Below, piece after piece: positions 1 to 7,757 of a stretch of DNA of 63,482 nucleotides. The notes below the pieces were generated by a model. That model saw only the letters and a list, made by a program, of their open reading frames with translations. It made no database searches and was not told where the DNA came from. Positions within the stretch are counted from its first letter, which is position 1, and each line of letters opens with the position of its first letter. The DNA is from Puniceicoccales bacterium. Lineage in GTDB: Bacteria > Verrucomicrobiota > Verrucomicrobiia > Opitutales > JAIRKQ01. Position numbers and translations under genes: made by a program. The stretch lies in NCBI GenBank assembly GCA_031257495.1, contig JAIRON010000045.1:1-63482 (forward strand). The letters run 5' to 3'.

Positions 1-157
1 CCGGTAAAACTTCCTGTCAGGCATGTTCTTATATTTATTTTACAAATTTTCTTGAAAAAGAGAAATAGACAGCTTTCTATCTTGTTAGAAACTTTCCATT
101 TTACCGAATGGAGGTAAACTTGGGAAAACGTTTCATAAATTTAAACAAAACTTAATG
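1..157 (+). repeat. Upstream module, copy A (direct repeat)
   Basis: This stretch is nearly identical to 1327-1482; I count about six differences by eye, one of them a single-base insertion. It starts at the window edge, so it may extend further left. An inverted pair, CGGTAAAA at 2-9 and TTTTACCG at 99-106, brackets the first part. A small hairpin (TTTCTA 74-79, TAGAAA 86-91) lies inside. It ends in a Shine-Dalgarno-like GGAGG and an 11-codon leader ORF. It most likely carries the promoter and 5' leader of the glycine-zipper gene that follows; I see no strong -10/-35 pair. Confidence 0.85.
120..155 (+). CDS. Short leader ORF (MGKRFINLNKT) before glycine-zipper gene 1
   Basis: An 11-codon ORF starts at TTG behind GGAGGTAAA and encodes MGKRFINLNKT. 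The same peptide, with an ATG start, precedes the third paralog at 1445-1480, and related MGKQF and WGKF peptides precede the second and fourth. It ends 12 bases before the ATG of the main gene. Recurrence of the peptide in front of diverged genes argues that it is translated, as a leader controlling the next gene or as a functional peptide. No homology is known to me. Confidence 0.5.
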   Translation: MGKRFINLNKT

Positions 158-167
158 GAGATAAAAA

Positions 168-812
168 ATGCCTTCTTCTTATAACAGAGATATGGGGCTT
201 GTCCCACGGGTCCCTGCACCTGGGCCTGTGGGGCCCCTGCCTGCGGGACCCCTGCCCCTGCCTGCGGTAGTGGGACCCGTGCCTGTGGCTGCCGGGGTTC
301 CTAATAATAGTATTGTCGGTGGTATTGTGGCAGGCGCCATCGGCGGAGCAGTAGAAGGAGCTCTTACCGCTGTGGTTATCGGGATTCCTAAGAGTATTAC
401 CAGTGGTGTTGTCGGTGGCGCCATCGGCGGTACGGTAGGATCTCTTCTTGCCGTCGTGGCTGAGAATTGCGGGGTTCCTAGTAGTATTGCCAGTGTTGCC
501 AGTGGTGTCATCAGCGGAATTGCAGGATACGTTGGTGGCGCTGCGATTGATGGGCTTCCCATTGCCGATAAAATTGCCGGTGGCGCCATCGGCGGTATGG
601 TTGGTTGGGGATGTATCAGGATGGCTAACGGAGCGGGCCGTGTCTCGGATGTGTTTGGCTGGGCCTTGGATACAGCTATAGGACTCGCTGGCGGCCGTGC
701 CGCCAGGATCGTCGGCCTTGGTTTTGGCACTTCTCTGGGCATGATTTTCGCAATACCGGTGGTTACGATGGCGGCAAAGGCACTGTGCAAAAGAATAGCC
801 AAATGTTTCTGA
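168..812 (+). CDS. Glycine-zipper membrane protein, paralog 1
   Basis: A 214-residue protein of unknown function. Residues 10-45 are rich in Pro, Gly and Val. The rest is a run of hydrophobic glycine-zipper segments (repeated GGAIGG, GAIGGAV, GGAIGGMVG), the pattern of helices that pack in membranes or form pores. The C-terminus GLGFGTSLGM...KALCKRIAK is shared with the paralogs at 904 and 1480. The ATG at 168 has GGAG seven bases upstream. The TGA at 810-812 is followed in frame by about 15 codons that match the C-terminal tail of paralog 3, so the gene may be truncated by one codon. The long GC-rich ORFs on the opposite strand are shadows. Effector, bacteriocin-like pore and structural membrane protein are all open. 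Confidence 0.8.
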   Translation: MPSSYNRDMGLVPRVPAPGPVGPLPAGPLPLPAVVGPVPVAAGVPNNSIVGGIVAGAIGGAVEGALTAVVIGIPKSITSGVVGGAIGGTVGSLLAVVAENCGVPSSIASVASGVISGIAGYVGGAAIDGLPIADKIAGGAIGGMVGWGCIRMANGAGRVSDVFGWALDTAIGLAGGRAARIVGLGFGTSLGMIFAIPVVTMAAKALCKRIAKCF

Positions 813-843
813 AATTTCAGAAAGGGCTCTCTTTTTGGAGAGC
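806..843 (+). other. Palindrome and hairpin over the stop of paralog 1
   Basis: An 18 bp perfect palindrome TTTCTGAAATTTCAGAAA (806-823) covers the TGA stop. It is followed by a stem GCTCTC/GAGAGC (826-831 and 838-843) with a TTTTTG loop. No T-run follows, so this is not a standard terminator; it could stabilise or attenuate the transcript ahead of paralog 2. Confidence 0.45.
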
Positions 844-872
844 TCACAAGTATAAAATAATGGAGGTAAAAA

Positions 873-911
873 ATGGGAAAACAATTTATAATGGGGAAGA
901 GATATGTCTAG
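873..911 (+). CDS. Short leader ORF (MGKQFIMGKRYV) before paralog 2
   Basis: A 12-codon ORF starts at ATG behind GGAGGTAAA and encodes MGKQFIMGKRYV. Its TAG stop lies inside the next gene, whose ATG is at 904, so the two reading frames overlap by 8 bases. The MGK(R/Q)F start resembles the leader peptides at 120 and 1445. This arrangement favours translational coupling. Confidence 0.5.
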   Translation: MGKQFIMGKRYV

Positions 912-1260
912 TATAATTCCTAATACTTTGTCTTTAGCTGTGGTAGGTGGAGCAGTAGGAGGTTTTATCGCTACTAACGACAGGCTTCCCATTGCCGATG
1001 GTATTGCTAATGGCGCCATCAGCGGCGCGGCTGGTTGGTTAGTGTGCAGAGTGGTTGCCCGTGTCGGATACGTCGTCGCCAGGAGCGCCGGTCTTGGTTT
1101 TGGCGTTTCAAAGGGCCTGGCCATGCTTCTCGCAATACCAGCGGCTGCAATGGCAGTAGTGGCATTGAGCGAAAGAGCGGCCAATGTGCAAGGAGCCCAA
1201 CCAAGAGCTCCTTTAGGGAACAATCGAGGACAGCCAGCGTACAGAGGGAACAACCATTGA
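904..1260 (+). CDS. Glycine-zipper membrane protein, paralog 2
   Basis: A 118-residue protein of unknown function, related to its neighbours. It shares RLPIADGIANGAISG with the LPIADKIAGGAIGG segment of paralog 1, and GLGFGVSKG...LLAIP with the paralog C-termini. Two hydrophobic Gly/Ala segments (about 10-25 and 30-90) precede a polar tail rich in Asn, Arg and Gln that the others lack. GGGGAAG at 893-899 serves as ribosome binding site within the overlapping leader ORF. It lies 91 bases after paralog 1 and is probably co-transcribed with it. Confidence 0.75.
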   Translation: MSSIIPNTLSLAVVGGAVGGFIATNDRLPIADGIANGAISGAAGWLVCRVVARVGYVVARSAGLGFGVSKGLAMLLAIPAAAMAVVALSERAANVQGAQPRAPLGNNRGQPAYRGNNH

Positions 1261-1326
1261 ACGCGGGATATTATGCAGATGTGTAGGATGTGCCGATTTC
1301 TAAACGCGGCATAGAAAACATTTACA

Positions 1327-1482
1327 CCGGTAAAACTTCCTGTCAGGCATGTTTTTATATTTATTTTACAAATTTTCTTGAAAAAGAGAAATAGGCAGCT
1401 TTCTATCTTGTTAGAAACTTTCCATTTTACCGAGTGGAGGTAAAATGGGAAAACGTTTCATAAACTTAAACAAAACTTAATG
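1327..1482 (+). repeat. Upstream module, copy B (direct repeat)
   Basis: Second copy of the 1-157 module, with the same bracketing CGGTAAAA/TTTTACCG pair, internal hairpin, GGAGG and leader ORF. Similarity stops abruptly after the start codon of the following gene, whose coding sequence is far more diverged from paralog 1 than the leader is. Confidence 0.85.
1445..1480 (+). CDS. Short leader ORF (MGKRFINLNKT) before paralog 3
   Basis: Same 11-residue peptide as at 120-155, here with an ATG start behind GGAGGTAAA. Its TAA overlaps the ATG of the next gene (TAATG, 1478-1482), the classic junction for translational re-initiation. Confidence 0.55.
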   Translation: MGKRFINLNKT

Positions 1483-1980
1483 GAAGTAAGAGAAAAAAGA
1501 GTAACGTTTGCTTCGGGTACGAATTTTGGAGGGAGTCCTCACATCTTTCCCAGAAAGAAAAAAAATGCGAGGACTAATGTAGGATACACCGTGCCAAGCG
1601 CTGTGACAGGCGCTGTTATAGGCGGAGCATTCGGAGTTTTTGTCGCTGTCACCAGTGCTACCGGGCTTCCTGCTTTCGATGGTATTGTCGGTGGCGCCAT
1701 CGGCGGTACGGTTGGTGGGATAGCTGGCGGGATAATTGGCTGTGTCTCGGGTGCAATTTTAGGATGCGTCGATCGCATCGCCGTAAGGAGAGTTGTCATT
1801 GGCGCATGTTCCGCCGCTGGGATTGGTGTGGGCGCTAGCCTGGGCATGCTTCTCGTGATACCACCGGTGGTTACGATGGTGGTAAAGGCATTGAACGCAA
1901 GAATAGCCAAACGTTTCAATTTCAAAAAGGATTCTCTTTCTGGAGAGCTCGCAAGTGTAAATAGCGGAGCTGGAGAATGA
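1480..1980 (+). CDS. Glycine-zipper membrane protein, paralog 3
   Basis: A 166-residue protein of unknown function. A basic N-terminus (to about residue 33, with PRKKKNAR) is followed by glycine-zipper segments including IVGGAIGGTVGGIAGGIIG. The C-terminus ASLGMLLVIP...ALNARIAKRF matches paralog 1, and it continues with a polar tail (KKDSLSGELAS) that in paralog 1 lies beyond the TGA. The start is set by the TAATG overlap with the leader ORF; no other start fits. Probably an integral membrane or membrane-inserting protein. Confidence 0.78.
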   Translation: MEVREKRVTFASGTNFGGSPHIFPRKKKNARTNVGYTVPSAVTGAVIGGAFGVFVAVTSATGLPAFDGIVGGAIGGTVGGIAGGIIGCVSGAILGCVDRIAVRRVVIGACSAAGIGVGASLGMLLVIPPVVTMVVKALNARIAKRFNFKKDSLSGELASVNSGAGE

Positions 1981-2092
1981 TTGGAACGGCGTATGCATAC
2001 TGCGTAATTTCGCGATTGACTCGACGTTGGTCTGTAGTTCTCTAATGCATCATGCCCTGAAAGGAAAAAGACTACTCAACGGACGGGTAGTT

Positions 2093-2164
2093 ATGAATTT
2101 GCCCCAGTGGGGTAAATTTATGTTTCCCCTTAAATTCATTTTTAAAAAATATAGGAGAATATAG
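2093..2164 (+). CDS. Short leader ORF before paralog 4
   Basis: A 23-codon ORF beginning MNLPQWGKFMF and ending in basic KKYRRI. Its TAG directly abuts the ATG of paralog 4 at 2165. The WGKF segment recalls the MGK(R/Q)F of the other leaders. A hairpin (2096-2105 with 2109-2118) sits at its 5' end. There is no strong ribosome binding site. Confidence 0.35.
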   Translation: MNLPQWGKFMFPLKFIFKKYRRI

Positions 2165-2457
2165 ATGTTTGAAAGTGCAAATTGTTGTACGGGCAGCATA
2201 GTGGCAAGTGCCATGGCGGGCGGTTCATTGGTTGGTATTTCAAGTTCAAGTTTTGATGGTATGGCCGCGGGGATGCTCGCTGGCATAGCCGGTGGAACGG
2301 CAGGTAGTATTGTCGGGGTACTATTGCTAAAGTCATCGCAGCGGTCAGTGGTGGCGCCATTAGCAAAACCGGCTTAATGGTTTTGCAATTATGGCATATT
2401 CCTGCATTTTCAGTATTATTTTTATCAGTGAACTCCTGTCGTTGGTGGCGAGAGTAA
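2165..2457 (+). pseudogene. Glycine-zipper paralog 4, frameshifted
   Basis: The ATG frame gives a 70-residue protein with glycine-zipper segments (GMLAGIAGGTAGSIVG) ending at 2377. After the GGGG run at 2315-2318 the next frame reads GGTIAKVIAAVSGGAIS and stays open to TAA at 2455-2457, restoring the family's GGAI motif. One lost base near 2317 explains this. It is either a decayed paralog, a sequencing error in a G-run, or less likely a slippage site. GGAGAA lies upstream of the ATG. Confidence 0.6.
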
Positions 2458-2560
2458 ATGCGCTTTTTTTTGATAAGAGGTCAGTTGCTGTTGTGGATCC
2501 CTAACCTGTCGCAAACAGTGAAATACTGGCGTTTTTGAAAAATTCGAGCGATGGCCTTTT

Positions 2561-3307
2561 TCAAAAAGAACGATAATCGACACAGTGTAAAAACAAGCCT
2601 TGGGCAGGAGCTGCATCAATGTTAACTACGCGCTTGCCAGTGTGCAGCATTTGAAGAATGGTATCTTCGCTGATTTTTCCCATGCCAAGCATGGCGAAGC
2701 TACCCACAAGCATCCTTACCATCTTGTACAAAAATCCATCGGCAATCACCGTGAACACGATGCTTCGTTCAAATTTTTCAAAGCCCATTTCGCATACCGT
2801 TTTAATCGGGTCCTGTTCGGATCCATCTCCCCGGTTTACGCAAAATGCAGAAAAATCATGCTTGCCATAAAAATACTTAGTTGAATTTTGCATTGCCGTC
2901 AAGTCAGGGCATCTATTCCCTAAGCACCAATTATACCTGAAAGTGAATGCTCCCGGGAAGGCTTCCAGTAAATAGTATTTGTAGCATTTCCTTTTGGCGG
3001 AAAATCTCGCATGAAAGCTGGACTCAACCCCTTCGACGTTTATAATTCTTATGGTATTGGGAAGCCCACAGCGGAGTGCTCGTAGAAGTTTATCAGCGCC
3101 GTGACACCACTCGCCGTCAAAGTGAAATACTTGTCCACGAGCATGGACACCGGCATCCGTGCGTCCACTGCCGTGAATGCAAATTTTTTTACCAAAAATC
3201 CAAAACAAGCGGGCCTCGATGTGATCCTGTATGGTATTGCCTCCCGGTTGACTTTGCCATCCACTAAAATACGTGCCGTCATATTCGCATGTGCATTTCC
3301 AGCGCAT
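2561..3307 (-). CDS. truA: tRNA pseudouridine(38-40) synthase TruA
   Basis: Converts uridines 38-40 of the tRNA anticodon stem-loop to pseudouridine. The start MRWKCTCEYDG with FSGWQSQP is the family N-terminus. The catalytic Asp lies in GSGRTDAGVHARGQV, and the C-terminal half has FLYKMVRMLVG. I chose ATG at 3307, giving 248 residues; longer in-frame versions run into the upstream transporter gene, which ends at 3313. It is transcribed with that transporter. Confidence 0.93.
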   Translation of the reverse strand: MRWKCTCEYDGTYFSGWQSQPGGNTIQDHIEARLFWIFGKKICIHGSGRTDAGVHARGQVFHFDGEWCHGADKLLRALRCGLPNTIRIINVEGVESSFHARFSAKRKCYKYYLLEAFPGAFTFRYNWCLGNRCPDLTAMQNSTKYFYGKHDFSAFCVNRGDGSEQDPIKTVCEMGFEKFERSIVFTVIADGFLYKMVRMLVGSFAMLGMGKISEDTILQMLHTGKRVVNIDAAPAQGLFLHCVDYRSF

Positions 3308-3312
3308 AGCAC

Positions 3313-4623
3313 TTAGACTTTGATTTTGTACTTCTGCGAAGTCTTGTCCCAGTTTAGCATGAAAAAGAACGCACCGGCAGCGGCACACAAAATGAAAAAC
3401 AAAAATGCTGCATTCCAACCCCATTTATCGGCAATTTTACCCACTCCAAAGCCGGATACTGCTCCGCCGATATAGCCAAATAAGCCGGTTAAGCCGTTAC
3501 CCGTTGCAGCGGCACGGCGGGAACCAAATTCAGCGCCGGAAATGCCCACTAGTGTTTGGGGGCCGTATATGAAAAATCCCATCAAAAATAAAAAAATTGT
3601 ATTTATCCATACCGAAGTGGAAGACATTTTCCAAAATAGAAATAGAGAAAAAATCAGGCATAGCATGAAGTAAAATGCTGTGCAATTTCTCCTTCCATGA
3701 AACACCTTATCGGAAGCCCACCCCGCAACGATTCCGCCAATTGATCCCATAAATTCAAAGGCTACGTTCTGCCAAGCGGCGCCCACAATACCGGTTCCAC
3801 AAGCTTCACGCAAAAACGTTGGAGCCCAGTTGAAAAAACCCATTCTTATTATATACACAAAAAAATTTGCCATACAAACGTACCAAAGAGCTTTATTGGG
3901 CAGAATGTGTTTAAACAAAACTTCCTTGAGAGTAATTTCTTCAGCGTCGGAATGCTGTCCAATATCAACGGCTAGACTTTCCTTTTCTTCAATGGAAGGT
4001 AACCCAAGGGATTGGGGACTGTCCCGCAAACGCTCAAATAAAAATACTGCTAACAGCATTGCAATGGCTGCAGGCACAACAAAAACGGAGCGCCATCCAA
4101 ATAGAACTGACAAATGAGCTCCGGTGACTAATATGATTATGCCACCGAGTTGGTGAGATGCGCTGACAATTCCCCATTTTGTGCCCAGCTCTTCCGGGGA
4201 ATACCACTGCGTCATCAACCGTGATACGGGCGGCCATCCAGCGGACTGAAAAGCTCCATTTAGGGCGTAAAATACGACTAGTGCCGTCAGCGAGTTTGAA
4301 AAGCCAATGAGCAAACTGCACAGTGCCGAACCGATCAGCCCGATGGTCATAAAATAGCGCGCATTGGTCCGATCGCATATCATGCCGCTAACAAATTTTC
4401 CCACACCATATATTATGGCAAAAGCCGAAAACACCCACCCAATTTCCGACCGCGTGTACCCCAGTTCATCCAGCATCTTTGGCGTTGCGACCTGAAAATT
4501 TTGACGAACAAGATAAAAAGTAGCATAGCCTATGATCAGCGAGTATAGTATCCTCCCTCTCCAATACTTATACTGTTCGCCAACGTCATCGCGGCGTATT
4601 TTTCTGAAAGGGAAATGCCACAT
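3313..4623 (-). CDS. Organophosphate:phosphate antiporter (OPA family MFS, UhpC/GlpT-like)
   Basis: A 12-helix major facilitator of the OPA family, which exchanges hexose-6-phosphates or glycerol-3-phosphate for inorganic phosphate across the inner membrane. Signatures include YATFYLVRQNFQVATP after helix 1, the DRTNAR loop between helices 2 and 3, and GAFQSAGWPPVSRL. The substrate cannot be read from the sequence. Chlamydiae use such a carrier to take host glucose-6-phosphate. ATG 4623 gives 436 residues; a TTG at 4683 would add 20 residues ending in Lys-rich sequence. Neither start has a clear ribosome binding site. Confidence 0.9.
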   Translation of the reverse strand: MWHFPFRKIRRDDVGEQYKYWRGRILYSLIIGYATFYLVRQNFQVATPKMLDELGYTRSEIGWVFSAFAIIYGVGKFVSGMICDRTNARYFMTIGLIGSALCSLLIGFSNSLTALVVFYALNGAFQSAGWPPVSRLMTQWYSPEELGTKWGIVSASHQLGGIIILVTGAHLSVLFGWRSVFVVPAAIAMLLAVFLFERLRDSPQSLGLPSIEEKESLAVDIGQHSDAEEITLKEVLFKHILPNKALWYVCMANFFVYIIRMGFFNWAPTFLREACGTGIVGAAWQNVAFEFMGSIGGIVAGWASDKVFHGRRNCTAFYFMLCLIFSLFLFWKMSSTSVWINTIFLFLMGFFIYGPQTLVGISGAEFGSRRAAATGNGLTGLFGYIGGAVSGFGVGKIADKWGWNAAFLFFILCAAAGAFFFMLNWDKTSQKYKIKV

Positions 4624-4775
4624 TAGGCTATACGCTGGTTTTTTTTTGCACGAATTGCAAGAATTTTTATTTAATTTTATCAAAAAATACTTCGGTAAAA
4701 AATATATGGCAATATTTTCGCCATAGTATCATTTTGTTATTGACAAACTTCACAAACTAAATCAGGGGATAGGGA

Positions 4776-5294
4776 ATGGATAATCTAAATATGGGTAGTG
4801 TTCCAAAAGAACAGGAATTTGAAGAAAAATTTTTGGAGTGGTCATTTGGTAGGTTTGGTGTAGACATAAGAGAAAAATGGAAGCAATTTGAATTCGACTT
4901 AAAAACGGAAGAAGGGAAAAAGAAGTACAGGCAATGCGTTGAAAAAAGAGTTATAAGAGCAAAAGTGGAGGATGAGCAAGAATTTGTGTTTGACTTGCTC
5001 CAAGTTGGTGGCGCCATGTGGCATTTGGGATGGTTAGTGGAAGAAGTTATGGGTGGCAAAGAGGGCTTTGATTGTGGGGTCAAAATGTTTGATAACATGG
5101 TAGCCACAGCCGCATTCGACGGATATTATTTGGCGCATGATAACTTAGTTGCCGTACTAGCATCGATTTTAGGGGAAAAATCTGGGGAATGCGATTTTAA
5201 TCAAGTATACAATATTATGGAGGAAGTTGCCAAGAGATTCAACGAGTACAATGATCGTCTGACTTCAACCAGGGAAAGTCAAGACCGGGAATAA
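4776..5294 (+). CDS. Hypothetical protein (172 aa)
   Basis: No family recognised. The first half is charged (many Glu and Lys), the middle is more hydrophobic (VGGAMWHLGWLVEEVMGG, about 76-93), and the end is polar. There is no signal peptide or clear membrane helix, so it is probably soluble and mostly helical. AGGGGATAGGG gives a good ribosome binding site before the ATG. It is divergent from the transporter gene and stands alone, with 224 bases to the next gene. Confidence 0.7.
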   Translation: MDNLNMGSVPKEQEFEEKFLEWSFGRFGVDIREKWKQFEFDLKTEEGKKKYRQCVEKRVIRAKVEDEQEFVFDLLQVGGAMWHLGWLVEEVMGGKEGFDCGVKMFDNMVATAAFDGYYLAHDNLVAVLASILGEKSGECDFNQVYNIMEEVAKRFNEYNDRLTSTRESQDRE

Positions 5295-5518
5295 AGGCAA
5301 AAAACTATCTCCAGTCCAGTGATGAAAATGAGCCGAATTTTTCATAGAATTTGAGTATCGCCAAGTATGTCGAATGAAAATTATTTTAACTTTTGCTTGA
5401 AATCCAGTTACTGCTAAGAACAGTGGATTACTTTTATATTTCGCCATTTAATAAAATTTTATTTAGGTCTTAGTTTAATTGACTTTTCTTTGAAAAATTA
5501 TAGGCTTTCCATCAAAGG

Positions 5519-6790
5519 ATGAAGCTGAACGTGTATTGCATAATTATGGGCGGAGGTCGCGGCGATAGGCTATATCCTTTAACCAAAACACGTTGCAAGC
5601 CAGCTGTTCCTCTGGCCGGAAAATACAGGCTTGTTGATATTCCCATAAGCAATTGCCTGAATTCCTCATTTAATAAAATATACATTCTCACACAATTTCA
5701 AACGAGATCGCTACACAGACACATTGAACACACCTATCGCTTTGACAATTTTAGTGATGGCATTATCGACATTTTTTCCGCTGAACAAACAAGCTCATCG
5801 GGGGAACATTGGTATGTGGGGAACGCCGATGCCGTTCGCAAAAATCTCCAGTACATTGCAATGAACGATGAAGATATTATTCTAATTTTGTCCGGAGATC
5901 AGCTGTACAGAATGGACCTGTCTGACCTGATACAGCACCACGTGAGCCTAAAAGCAGATGCTACAATTTCGGCCAAACCAATTCCGGAGTATAAAATTCC
6001 TTCCTTTGGCATAATGGCTCTCGATGAAAATTTTAGCATCAATAATTTCGTGGAAAAGCCCCAGGATAAAAGCCAGGCTGAGGGTTTCGAAATACCTTTT
6101 TCCCTGAGACATCTATTCAAAAACAAGGGTTTTTCCAACATGTACCTTGCCTCTATGGGAATCTATGTTTTTACGGCAAGGGTATTGAAAGAAGTTTTGA
6201 CCTTGGACAATGGCAGCGATTTTGGCAAAAATATAATACCAAATATGGTCCATAAATACGAGATGTGTGGATACATATTCGATGGTTTTTGGGAAGACAT
6301 CGGAACGGTTCGATCATTCTTTGACACAAACCTTATGCTAACGGATGTTGTTCCCGAATTCGATTTTTTCGATGCAAAAAACCCAATTTACACCTGTGCG
6401 AGATACTTGCCCGCTTGCAAAGTAAACAGCAGTAGGATAGAAAATACTCTTCTGTCTGACGGATGCATAATAACCGAAGCTGCTCTGAACAGGTGTGTAG
6501 TTGGTCTGCGCTCCGTCATTAGGAAAAATGCTTACTTAGAAAACGTTCTCATGTTTGGTGCGGATTATTTTGATCCCAGCGATATTGCCCCAAATGAAAT
6601 TGGGCTCGGCGTTGGAGAAAACAGTGTCATAAAAAGAACAATTTTAGATAAAAATGTGCGCATTGGAAAAAATGTTTACCTTTCTCCCGATGGAAAACCG
6701 GATGGATATGAAAGTGATGGTCTTTGTATTAAAGATGGGATTCTGTGTGTAACAAACGAAACGGTAATAAAGGACAATACAATATTTTAA
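5519..6790 (+). CDS. glgC: Glucose-1-phosphate adenylyltransferase GlgC
   Basis: Makes ADP-glucose from ATP and glucose-1-phosphate, the committed step of glycogen synthesis. The N-terminal nucleotidyltransferase fold shows MGGGRGDRLYPLTK, with KPAVPLAGKYRLVDIPISNC just after. ILSGDQLYRMD and FWEDIGT are the metal and sugar-phosphate regions. A left-handed beta-helix fills the last third. At 423 residues it is full length. It stands alone here; malQ at 55155 is the other glycogen gene in the window. Confidence 0.95.
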   Translation: MKLNVYCIIMGGGRGDRLYPLTKTRCKPAVPLAGKYRLVDIPISNCLNSSFNKIYILTQFQTRSLHRHIEHTYRFDNFSDGIIDIFSAEQTSSSGEHWYVGNADAVRKNLQYIAMNDEDIILILSGDQLYRMDLSDLIQHHVSLKADATISAKPIPEYKIPSFGIMALDENFSINNFVEKPQDKSQAEGFEIPFSLRHLFKNKGFSNMYLASMGIYVFTARVLKEVLTLDNGSDFGKNIIPNMVHKYEMCGYIFDGFWEDIGTVRSFFDTNLMLTDVVPEFDFFDAKNPIYTCARYLPACKVNSSRIENTLLSDGCIITEAALNRCVVGLRSVIRKNAYLENVLMFGADYFDPSDIAPNEIGLGVGENSVIKRTILDKNVRIGKNVYLSPDGKPDGYESDGLCIKDGILCVTNETVIKDNTIF

Positions 6791-6830
6791 AAAAACAGAT
6801 TGACTTGAAATTTTCACTGCCTATGAAGGC

Positions 6831-7697
6831 GTGAAAGTGAAAAGGTTTTATCTGCTCCTTAGTTTATGTATATCTTGCCACCAAATATGTCTTTTTGCCG
6901 GAAAATTCGATGCGAATACGGATACGAAGATGCATGTCTCCTCTGCATCTACTCATAATAAAATAGGCAATTCGATGGAAATTAGTGATGAAGAGCGGGC
7001 ACGTGAAATCTTTGATAACGTATGGGACTCATTGTCCGCCAAAAATAAAATAAAACGCAAAAAGTTTCCGACTAGGATAGTTTGGCTGAGCGGTGCACCG
7101 GGGTCCGGCAAAGGAACGAATATTGCCAGTGTCATGCGCATAATGGAAATTTCCAGCAGGCCCATAGAAGTCAGTTCTTTGCTGAACACCCCTGAAGACC
7201 AGGTGATTAAGGCCTCAGGAAATTTGGTAAACGACGAAAGAGTTGTGGCAGTTGTGTTCAAGAAATTACTGCGCCACGAATATGCCAATGGAGTGGTGGT
7301 TGATGGATTTCCCCGTACGCGTGTCCAAGCCATGTGTTTGAGGCTTTTAGCTGAAAGACTTAGGGAAGACGAATGTAATAAATCCTGCTCTTTCAAGGTC
7401 ATAAATTTCACAGTTTCGTGTAAAACAAGTGTGGCTAGGCAGCTGAAGCGTGGTCACGATGCTGTGAAACACAATAAACTTATCGAAAATTCCGATTCTA
7501 AATCAGGGATAAGAGTTCCCGTTCGTGAAACTGATTTAAATGAAAACACGGCTGAGTTTCGCTACCAAACCTACGTGGACAAGATGCGGGATTGTTTAGC
7601 GGTATTAAGTAACATGCCTGAATACTACGAAATCAGTACGGAAGGTAATATGGAAGCCGTCCGCGATAGGGTATACAGGACGCTGTCCAGTCGATGA
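6831..7697 (+). CDS. Adenylate-kinase-like NMP kinase with signal peptide
   Basis: The core (about 80-280) has the NMP-kinase P-loop GAPGSGKGT (88-96), the DGFPRT substrate strand (158-163) and a C-terminal segment typical of adenylate kinases. The N-terminus is unusual: MKVKRFYLLLSLCISC... is a convincing signal peptide followed by a polar linker to about residue 50, so the enzyme may act in the periplasm or beyond. The lid is short and lacks zinc cysteines. The start is GTG 6831; GTG 6837 in the same frame is equally possible. It lies between glgC and rpmH. Confidence 0.78.
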   Translation: MKVKRFYLLLSLCISCHQICLFAGKFDANTDTKMHVSSASTHNKIGNSMEISDEERAREIFDNVWDSLSAKNKIKRKKFPTRIVWLSGAPGSGKGTNIASVMRIMEISSRPIEVSSLLNTPEDQVIKASGNLVNDERVVAVVFKKLLRHEYANGVVVDGFPRTRVQAMCLRLLAERLREDECNKSCSFKVINFTVSCKTSVARQLKRGHDAVKHNKLIENSDSKSGIRVPVRETDLNENTAEFRYQTYVDKMRDCLAVLSNMPEYYEISTEGNMEAVRDRVYRTLSSR

Positions 7698-7757
7698 GAA
7701 CTTTTTAAAATAAGAAAGTTGTAAATTTATCTCATAGATGTAATTTCCTAGATTCAA

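Noticed and set aside
141-1253. Long minus-strand frames opposite the glycine-zipper genes
   Set aside because: They arise because Gly/Ala-rich codons leave the opposite strand free of stops; composition is Pro/Thr/Arg-rich and no family matches.
4990-5040. GGTGGCGCCAT shared by the orphan gene at 4776 and the glycine-zipper genes
   Set aside because: A short string encoding common residues (Gly-Gly-Ala); the rest of the orphan protein is unrelated.
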